A stretch of 64,000 nucleotides of DNA from Erpobdella octoculata. Lineage: Eukaryota; Annelida; Clitellata; Hirudinida; Erpobdellidae. A program made the translations under genes and the position numbers. The notes beneath the pieces are model-generated. The model saw nothing but the letters and a program-made list of their open reading frames with translations, was not told the DNA's origin and searched no databases. Of the stretch, positions 53,990 to 64,000 are shown piece after piece (positions within the stretch are counted from its first letter, which is position 1; each line of letters opens with the position of its first letter). The stretch is from positions 17,602,414-17,666,413 of the forward strand of contig OZ022245.1 of assembly GCA_963978895.1 (NCBI GenBank). Direction: 5' to 3'.

Positions 53990-55230
53990 TGGCATTCGGC
54001 GAAAGACGTAGTTCTGAACGCGTAAAGTAATATGAAAAGCGGTTTTTGATCTAAAACTGTTAAAAATTAATATTGAAAGAGATTTACAAAAAAAGAAAAT
54101 TTAAACGCCAATAAAATTTGAATTTAAAGACTTTTACGATTTTGGCGCGATTTCACATTTTTCGAATAATAAGAAGAAATAAATACTTTTAAAAGCTGGA
54201 ACTTCTAGTAACTCCTTAAAAATACTTATTATTAACTATTATTCATAATTCGTTTCTTATTACTCTATTAATTTTTGAGCTTCGAAAAAAAAATCACTTA
54301 GATCGTCTAACTAATGCACTCGACCTGAAGCTCGAAGTCAATTTCACTTCAGACTTAACATGCCTTAAGTTTTGTTGCTTCGTATTTTGTTAATATCTTT
54401 TAAACCGATTAAGATTTTTCAACGAAATTTTGTAGGCAATAAATATTGCTATGTTTCTACATAATTCCAAATTTTCAGTTTTGTAGCTCAACGTTTAATG
54501 TCAAAATAACAATAGTTCATAGATGTTAGGTCCACAATAGCTTCATTTTATTGGTTTTTCCCAAATAACTTATCAACTGCTTTAAATAATTTACCAAAAT
54601 TTTACATGTGAAATGTTTAACGGAGTCTTAAAAATTGTTTCAAAACTGAAGTTTGTAGCTGTACGTTTACAACCAATTTAGTAGTATTTAGTTAGTGGTT
54701 GAAATTTAAGGAATTTCGTGGCTCGGTTTTTTGCAGATAACCGAGTCAAATTTTTTAACCAAATTTTAGAAGCTTTTGTAAAAGATAAATTTCAATGATA
54801 ATCTGCATTTTTAGTTTTCTAGCTCAACGTTTAGCTGTTTCATTCATAAAAACGTTTAATTATTAATTCGCTAATAACTTTTTAACCAATTGATATTTTA
54901 GAACCAAACTCATTATTTGCAAAATATTTACATTTTTATTAATTATCAAAAATTTAAATTTTGTAGTTAAAGGTTTAATTTCAAATTTAAGCTACAGTAT
55001 TTTGTAAATTTTCTTGCTAAAGCTATTTTTTTTATTTAACGTTTAACGATTTTCATCAAACTTGATATTTTGAAAATTTTAAAAATGTTAAATAGTTATC
55101 TTAGTTTTATGTTTTAGTTAAACGTCAAAGTTAAATTTAAACTTTAGTATTTTAAACTACAGTATTACACTGGCTAAACTTTAAATGGTGAAAATATAAG
55201 TATTTTTACAAATATTTGAAATTATAGGTA
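53990..55230. repeat. Degenerate AT-rich tandem repeat, units of roughly 150-170 bp
   Basis: The motif TTTGTAGCTCAACGTTTAA and variants (TAGCTGTACGTTTA, TAGCTCAACGTTTAGC, TAGTTAAAGGTTTAAT, TAGTTAAACGTCAA) recur near 54483, 54655, 54820, 54962 and 55112. Phrases such as AACTTTTTAACCAATTGATATTTT lie between them. Strongly diverged, no coding sequence. Confidence 0.6.
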
Positions 55231-55324
55231 GTTCCGTCACTCAGTGTTTAGCAAATTTTTAAATTGACATGGTAATTAATTTTTGGCGATTTCTGTTACA
55301 TCGTAGAACTAGCGTGCATGCCAG

Positions 55325-55420
55325 CACGCAAGTATTTTTATCGCACTTCAGTTCTGCGTACCTCATTAATTATTCATTTTAGTCGCACGCGATTGATTGA
55401 AGGCTCTGGAATTTCCACAG
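55325..55420 (+). repeat. Left arm of a ~95-bp inverted repeat (partner 57588-57685)
   Basis: The segment from GCAAGTATTTTTATCGCACT to GGCTCTGGAATTTCC matches the reverse complement of 57588-57685 with few differences. The small predicted gene and the 66-bp palindrome lie between the two arms. Confidence 0.85.
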
Positions 55421-55577
55421 CCTCTGGCTGTTCTAATTATTCAAACAAAATGTTTATTTTCGATAACATTTTATCCGGTGGTTAATGGGAGCTCGAAATG
55501 TTGTGTGTATCGAATTTAATTTAATAAAAATTTTATCAACAGCATTTATCAATATTTGTAAACTGCTCAACTTTTTG

Positions 55578-55710
55578 AAAAAAGCTCAATGCTAATAAAT
55601 TTAAAGTTAAAGATTTTGGCCCAGCAACTTCAGCGTGTCTAAATTTTAGACACGCTGAAGTTGCTGGGCCAAAATCTTTAACTTTAAATTTATTAGCATT
55701 GAGCTTTTTT
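55578..55710. repeat. Perfect palindrome, two 66-bp arms with 1-nt centre
   Basis: Arms 55578-55643 and 55645-55710 are exact reverse complements around a single T at 55644 (…GTGTCTAAA-T-TTTAGACAC…). No mismatch was found by eye. An RNA or single strand from here would form a very stable hairpin. Confidence 0.92.
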
Positions 55711-56526
55711 TGTTTTAGACTCTAAAACAAAAATTTTCACTCCCATGCAGCTTCAATTAATGACTTTTTTATTACAATATGTATATTTTGTTGGAATACA
55801 TCTTTTACAGAACTAATTTAGCTTTTCTCGTCAGTTTAGAGAGCACAAAGTAATCGAGCAACATTTCAGCCATATTTACATTGCAAATTGCTGTATGAAA
55901 ACATTGGAACAAACTTTATCATTGATTTTTTTTATTTATCCTCTATCCATCAACCAAACTAGGTTTTAAAACATGTATAAACTGAGAAACTAGAGCAAGA
56001 AAAAACAAATTATACACACAACAATACAGTAATACTCCAAAATGAGAAAAAAAGGTAAAATTATTGCAATTTGAAACATATTAATTTATAAAACACACAA
56101 AAACTATACAGCAATTAAAAAAAATAAACAGCAATACAAAAATTCTTGAAAAATTTAAAGCAGATAAATTTATAAAACAAATAAAAATATACACACAAAA
56201 ACTTAAAAACAGCGATACTACCATGTGAAAAACAATAAAGTGAAATTATTGCACATTGACAATTCAAAGCATATAAGTGAATTAAATTATACACACAACA
56301 AACAATACAGTAATACTCCAAAATGAGAACAAATAAGGAACAATTATTGCAATTTGAAACATATGAATTTATAAAACAAATAACAATCGATACACACACA
56401 AACTATACAGCAGTTAAAAAAATAAACAGGAATACAATAATGTCTGTAAGAATGTTGAAAGTTTATGAAGTGGCGTGCTTCACTTTTGAGTTGGTTAAAG
56501 AGATGTCTGTTTTGAAGGTGTTGTGT

Positions 56527-57485
56527 TTACATGATAATAGAATAACTGGCAACTTCTTTGGAATATGAGGATCCTTCGACCTAAAAATTCAAAATCAGCA
56601 CAAGTTAAAGTTTAAAAAAAGTCAGTAGTTTACTTTAAGTCTAATTTAACTGATGTATTGCAAAATTCAGCTGCATTTTTGATTCACTTTGCTGCCATTT
56701 GCCTTTATTCTAATGAATTGTGAACGTCTTAGTGTTAGCATTACTTCTGCTTTACAGTTTTTATTTTTTTACCTCCATATCTGCTTTTATGATGACAGTA
56801 ATTGACTTTCTGCAACATTTCAGTAAATTGATTTTTTTAAATGCAGAAACTAGTTTAAGGTATAATGTAATTATGAATAAAAATCAGTCTTAACTAAGAG
56901 ATCAACCCTAAATCATCGTATTTGCCAAAGCAACTTATTTACCTTGAAAAGAATTTTCTGTCCAACATCAGGAAAAGTTCTCGATACTCGCAAGGTGATC
57001 AAGGACAAATTTTCATATTCTTCGAGCCATTCTACTGTTTGCTGCTCTGTGATGATATCTGCATGCATTACCACCTCCAACCCATTACCAGTGTCAATAC
57101 ATGAGTCAAAGAGGTATTTCACACCACCTGGTAAAATGTCCTATCAAAAGCAAAGTATACAACATTGTTGATTTAGTCAACTATTTAAATACAAATACCA
57201 TTGAAAGAAAAAACTATAAACTATAATTGAAAAAACATAACTTCAATGTACATCAAAACAGATACTAATAATTATGTAATTGACAATTGTTTTACTAATT
57301 AATACTACTAATTGGACTGAAGCACTAATTAGTGACTAATAAACTAAAACTAAAAACAAGGATATATAAATTAGATTTAAAATTATCACCTGCAACTTTA
57401 AAATGCATGCTTCGTCAATTGAACTGTTACAAAAACAACAAGCTTTCACATTCGCGTCAAACTCATCTCCATTCATTGCGGCCAT
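56527..57485 (-). CDS. Small predicted three-exon gene, 115 residues, function unknown
   Basis: I do not recognise the protein. Exon 1 (57485-57390) encodes MAAMNGDEFDANVKACCFCN... to ILKLQ and ends at a GTGATA donor. Exon 2 (57140-56943) follows a TTTTGATAG acceptor, encodes DILPGGVKYLFDSCIDTGNG... to GQKILFK and ends at GTAAAT. A possible exon 3 (56580-56527) after TTTTTAG gives VEGSSYSKEVASYSIIM and a stop. Both introns are phase 0 and the frames join, which supports the first two exons most. A CxxC pair (CCFC) and MHAD further on recall N-terminal zinc-binding modules with C-x2-C...H-x3-C, but the last Cys would be Ile. It lies between inverted arms, so it could be part of a mobile element. 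Confidence 0.5.
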
Positions 57486-57587
57486 TTCAAATTACTATTG
57501 TTTAGCTAGGACAGCGACTTTCTATTGTGTTCTTGCTAGGACAGCGACTTTTGTTAAAAATAGATCTCTCGCAGCATGATTCAACTA

Positions 57588-57685
57588 GATGGAAATTCCA
57601 GAGCCGCCAACCAATCGCACGCGACAAAAAATGAATAATTAATGTAGTACGCAGAACTGAAGTGCGATAAAAATACTTGCTGCCA
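57588..57685 (-). repeat. Right arm of the ~95-bp inverted repeat
   Basis: It begins GGAAATTCCAGAGCC, contains AATCGCACGCGAC, ATGAATAATTAATG and GTACGCAGAACTGAAGTGCG, and ends with ATACTTGC. It lies about 100 bp upstream of the predicted start of the small minus-strand gene. Confidence 0.85.
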
Positions 57686-57949
57686 GCACGCCCAGTGCTG
57701 ATAAAGTTACACAGTGAGGTCGCACTTGCACACGCTCACATACGAATGTGTTAAAACACTGTGATACGAGAGCGAACACCAGCGCACGATCACATACAAA
57801 GTTCTGAAGGATGGATGGTAGAGGGAAAATCCAAAGCTAAACGATGCACGCATACAGGGTGAAACGCGCGAAAACTTTTAAATCAATGCCACAAACATTA
57901 TTGGGCCATTATATCGTGCTATGGGCTTTAAATACAACGTCTCATAGTT

Positions 57950-58895
57950 TCCCGCACCTCCTACTTCTCTCACATCTCTCCATCTCTTGTTCTTCTCCAT
58001 TGGCTTCCTCTTTGATCTAGGGTGATTATTAAAATCTGTTTATTAATGTATAAAAAAATTGACCTTCTCCTCTCTACTTAACTAATTTAATACATATCCC
58101 TCCTAAGTCTGGTCTTCGTTCTTCTTCTCTTAGTCACTTTCGCGTCTTCACTATTAAGCATTCTTTGCTAAGGGGACATCCATTAATTATGTCAACAAAA
58201 TAGGGGGGAGGGGATTTGAAAAAGTTTGACAATTGTTGACATGGGGGAGGGGGGAGTTCAAGATAAATTGACGTCAACAATATATTTTTTACAAGAGTTA
58301 ATAAATCAAAAAATAGAAAAGTAATAAATGCATTGTATGCCAGTCAGTCAATTAGAATCTACCTACCCCCAAAAAAACATTCAAAATACGACACAGTTTA
58401 CGATAATCGTAAACTGTGTCGTATTTTGATTTCTACTTAAAACTTAACTCTTAACTATAAATTAAATAAATAAAACTTATTGACATAAAATTGTAATGTA
58501 AAACCATAAGATCCTACACTTTTCTATTTTTAGCATAAAAAGCAACCCGTATAAAATATTGTTAGCTATTTTGTTAGTTTTTTTGGGGGGAGGGGTAAAA
58601 TTTGTTTGACATAATTTTGTTGGGGGGTGACTGGAAGTTTGACAGTTGTTGACAATGTGGAGGGGGTCACAAATTGCCTAAAAATTGTTGACATAATTAA
58701 TGGACGTCCCCTAAACGCTCTTTCTCCTACTCTGGTCCCTATCTCTGGAACTCTCTTCCTTCTTCTCTTACTAACTCTACTTCTCTCACAGCTTTCCGGC
58801 GTGGACTTAAAACACATCTGTTTAATAAGTTCACGACCGAGCGCTATTGAACGCCACGGAAATAACGCTATATAAATGCAATTTGATTGATTGAT
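57950..58895 (+). mobile_element. CR1/L2-like LINE 3' fragment, split by TIR-1
   Basis: Before TIR-1: HISPSLVLLHWLPL-like and LRSSSLSHFRVFTIKHSLL. After it: RSFSYSGPYLWNSLPSSLTN, then LTAFRRGLKTHLFN. These are the conserved C-terminal tail of CR1/L2 LINEs. It ends GCTATATAAATGCAA followed by TTGA repeats. Stops occur in the first part. Confidence 0.75.
58172..58711 (+). mobile_element. TIR-1: 540-bp PIF/Harbinger-like MITE with TAA target duplication
   Basis: The ends GGGGACATCCATTAATTATG and TTGACATAATTAATGGACGT are inverted repeats of about 27 bp. TAA flanks both sides (58169-58171, 58712-58714). The interior has the palindrome ACAGTTTACGATAATCGTAA (completed by ACTGT) and lacks the ~570-bp coding-like segment of TIR-2 and TIR-3, so it is an internal-deletion derivative. 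It contains the empty site of the Helitron that interrupts TIR-3. Confidence 0.87.
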
Positions 58896-61498
58896 TGAAT
58901 ACTGTATGTCGCATGTTGACGACGACTATATCCGAAATTCAGACGGAGCGAAGATATGTGGTAGCCCGTCATATGGGGTATTCAGGCGCGGTCCCACCAT
59001 TGGGGATGCTGTCTCCCCCACCAGCCTAAGAGCTCAATTTTTTTCAATGAATAAATAAAGTTAAACGTATTACTAAACAACCCCCCACCAAACACCAACT
59101 GTCTATCTAACCTAGATAATTATAAAATACGAAGACATCTGTGGGCATCAGAATAGCGCAATTAATATCTCATTACTATACCTAAGTAAGATATGCTTGA
59201 CCAACCGAAAGCGATTATGTCCTGCCAACCAACAGCTTATAAATTTGGTTTTTATTCTTCGTTGTTTGCTGGGGCTAAACGTTAAAAATTTTAATGCAAA
59301 ATTGAGTTTTTGCGAGTTTAGAACACTAGTTTTTTCATATACCTATATTAATCAAAAAGGGAAAATACCCACTGTTTTCTGTGAAGTCTAGAGGTGGTAA
59401 ATACTTAATTTTATAATTCTTAAATCAATTTTGTTTTACTAATTTAACTGCACAAACTCTAATTATTGTGTAGATGTCAAGCAAAAATCAGCAACTCATT
59501 AAGATTACGTCATTCTTTAAATCGGCACCCACTGAGCATTGAGAATGCGGAAGTTCTAGCCAAACCTCTAAACCTGAACAACAAGTTTGTCATTTATCTA
59601 CTCGTTCTTTCAAATTTTCGACGAACAAATATACATTTGAGTCAAACTTGACCAACAAAACTCTCAAATTTTCGTTTCAAACCATTCAAACCTAACACTA
59701 TTTGAATATTGCATTTGCGTTTACTGAGGTTGAAGGAAAGTGCATGTTCGTCATTCTATAGACATTAAACAAGTTAAAATTAGACTACAGACATCTTTTT
59801 AATAAGTTTTTTGATTAGGAGATGCTGATGAACTGCGCGCTTTTGCGAAAGAATTGTTTTTTTCATAAGGGCACGATATAAATGTTATTTTGTATTGTAT
59901 TTTTAGGGAGATTGAATAGGAACATACACATTTCTTATGTTCAAAAACGCCATTTTCTTACAACACATTCATTACTTGATGATAACGTTAAAATCTATAA
60001 AAGAGAAATATATTTCCGGGGGGAAATGTCGGGGGGAAATGTCCAAGGGGGAAATGTCCGGGGGGATTGAATATCCGTTCCCCCTTCTACTTCTTATTGC
60101 ATTTGATTTGTATATATAAATACTTTGTTTAGCTTTTTAATCATTGAAATTGATGAACTTTGCTTTTTCTGTATGAATTTGCTCTTTTATCACATTTGAT
60201 GTCTATTTATGGTATTTTAGCTGTATATATTGCTTAAATCATTTAAATTCATCTACACAATAACTTTACTCTATCTTGCTTTGTTGACTTAAACTTTTTT
60301 ATTCATTCAGAACTTTTCATTTTTTAAGTATATTAGAAATAGATAGGAAGCACAAAAGCCCCTAATTTTATGTTAATTTTTTTTCTTAGTTCTGTTATTT
60401 TATATAACATGATTTTTTATACTGAAATAAACTGTTCTTTTTAACTTACTAGACTTACTTTTTCACATATTAATTATTATCCTTTAGTTAAATTTGAGCT
60501 GTTTTACTATTAATTCGTAATTGAAATAATGATATTCTTAAATAATAAATGACAAAAAGATTAGATTGGAACATGGAACCTCAAACTCAAAAGCACCTCT
60601 ATCAACTATACTAACCAGTTTGCTTTTGTGAACCACAGATGTGTAATTTAAGAAATGCATTAAAAAATATAACTACTGATAGCACTAGAAAACAGTGAAG
60701 AAAAACATTTTGGAAATTTATTTTATTTGGTTAGATAAAAATCTTAAAGCTGGAGAAGACTAGTAAAACAATAGGAAAAAAACAGAACTACACAAAGCAA
60801 GACAACCTGCAAACGAAACAGACAAATCAAAATGAATCAAATTTGTATTTATTTCAACTCCTAAAAGCAAAATACAACAAAGAATTCATCTTAAAAAAAA
60901 ATAAAAAAAAATACAAAAGATCAATCTTTTTGAATACTAAGAATGTATAAATTTTTTATCTATTGCTGCTAACTTACTAAAAAATGAGCTATATCATGAG
61001 CTACTATTCATTTTTTTGGAAGAAATGACATAAATAGCAAGAACAATGAGCAAAAGTGTTAAAATATTAATATAGTATCCATAGAAACCTGTTGACAAAT
61101 TTTGACAACAAATACAAGACCAAAACATAGAATCAATTGAAATGCAAACACTTCAGTGGCATGTAATTTTATTTAAACAGTACAATCCAAATAAAAAATG
61201 TTTAGAAATTCATTGAAGTTGCAATTTTGTGTTGTTCCAGATAAATAAGAGACACTTGATTTCAAGTTGAACAGTTCATACTTCTGATGGCAAAACTTCA
61301 AAGATATATTCAATTAAGAGTTTGACAACACTGCTTAGCTCCTCTGTTATTTTTTCCATACTGTATAAAGTACCTGGAAATAAGTTTTTTAAAGGAAATA
61401 AAATAAAATTCATTATTATAATTATTAATATCTACCTAGTATGAATGTTTTCATATGTTTATTATATCTGGTTTTCTAAATTACTTGTTTCAAATATA
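58896..61498. other. AT-rich intergenic DNA, nothing recognised except a small minisatellite
   Basis: I see no supported gene. A short GC-richer block at 58960-59040 (GGTCCCACCATTGGGGATGC) has no match to any RNA I know. At 59830-59890 there is a LINE-like tail (GGGCACGATATAAATG). Confidence 0.45.
60015..60068 (+). repeat. GGGGGAAATGTCC minisatellite, four units
   Basis: Variants of GGGGGGAAATGTC(CG) follow one another four times, with one AAGGGGG variant. Confidence 0.85.
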
Positions 61499-63325
<1,827 letters not shown>

Positions 63326-64000
63326 GTGTTATTTTAGTTCAGTAAATAATTTTAGTTCTTATTTTTATTTTATTCTTAAATTTTATTTATTATTATTATT
63401 TTATTTTAGTTCAAGTAATTTTAGTTTTTATTATTATTCAGCTCTACAAAATTAAATTTAGTTTTTATTTTATTACAGTTCTTGAAATAATTTTTGTTTT
63501 TATTTTTATTTTATTCAGATAAAAAAAAATTTGTTTTTATTTGATTTTTGTTCAATTTTAGTTCATGCTCTAAATATTTTTCTTATTATGCCACTTTCAT
63601 ACAGTGTATATATGGAAAAATAGTAATTGTGTAACACAGGAAGATTCTTTATTTTGAGAATCCATTGCCTTACATTCAGAAGTTATAACATTACCCAGGC
63701 AGTATTCGCCGGTAGCCGGGGCAATAAACGGTAAAAGTGCTGTTGTCTAGGCGGTTTTGCCAAACCAATTGATCTTTCGATTAATTAATAAAGATGTACA
63801 TATTTTCTAAAGGGTTAGGGTTTAATTTTAGGTAGAATTACGGCGTGACTGTCGATACACTAGCAATTTTACCTATTGCAACCACGGCGAACCGCCGGGG
63901 CAATAGCAGCGACCCCCCCCCCCATTTAGATTTGTTGGTTCCGGGATCGTAAACAAAAAAGTCCTGCACGGAACTTTTTTTCGTTAATGCTATTGCCACG
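63326..64000. other. AT-rich DNA with two CCGGGGCAATA motifs near the end
   Basis: GGTAGCCGGGGCAATA (about 63711) and GAACCGCCGGGGCAATA (about 63889) may belong to an unclassified repeat that runs out of the window. Nothing else is recognised. Confidence 0.4.

Noticed and set aside
58960..59040. Small nuclear or other structured RNA gene
   Set aside because: The block is GC-richer than its surroundings, but it matched no RNA family I know and I could not build a convincing fold.

Overview
This is nuclear DNA from an animal, probably an invertebrate. It is AT-rich and dominated by transposable elements. One clearly recognisable host gene is present: a two-exon SPRY/SOCS-box protein of the SPSB1/4 (gustavus) type at 35516-36460, with a 72-bp GT-AG intron. 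A second, small three-exon gene is predicted on the minus strand at 56527-57485. I cannot name the species. The compact introns, the Helitrons with an OTU domain and the R2/Hero-type retrotransposons fit several invertebrate phyla.

Left part (1-22320). This is a pile-up of at least eight copies of a non-LTR retrotransposon group with N-terminal C2HC zinc fingers, a reverse transcriptase (RT) and a C-terminal restriction-like endonuclease (RLE). The copies sit in (ACAT)n microsatellite. Family A has six copies: A1, A2, A3, A4, A5 and the inverted fragment A6. Family B has two: B1, and B2 inverted. A third lineage, 'C', is seen only as the 3' end grafted onto A3. A3 (4489-8519) has an uninterrupted 1178-residue ORF. 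Every element with an intact 3' end runs into ACAT repeats in the same strand polarity. The 5' UTRs of A3 and B1 carry an array of short hairpins, one every ~20 nt, with a near-constant GAAAGA loop and changing, still complementary stems. The 3' UTRs share a three-hairpin fold kept by compensatory changes. A 1.08-kb non-autonomous Helitron (8858-9940) is inserted in one of the microsatellite tracts.

Middle part (22321-46100). It holds Helitron 3' ends with purine-rich subterminal sequence, and a minus-strand ORF with a duplicated segment of roughly 95 residues. A CR1/Jockey-like LINE (26126-31260) is interrupted by a TIR element with a 9-bp target duplication and by a solo LTR with a 5-bp duplication; removing each restores the reading frame. 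Three identical-looking 298-bp tandem units with a tRNA-like core follow, then the SPSB gene. Next comes a decayed autonomous Helitron on the minus strand (38487 to about 46060) with OTU, HUH Rep and Pif1-like helicase remains. Two nested insertions split it: TIR element E containing TIR-2, and TIR-3 containing another Helitron.

Right part (46100-64000). It contains more degenerate LINE pieces (minus 46938-47459; plus 47500-51010; plus 52110-53790; plus 57950-58895, split by a TAA-flanked TIR element), a 66-bp perfect palindrome, the small predicted gene lying between ~95-bp inverted arms, a very long inverted repeat (61499-63325) with a (TTA)n centre, and AT-rich DNA in which I see nothing further.
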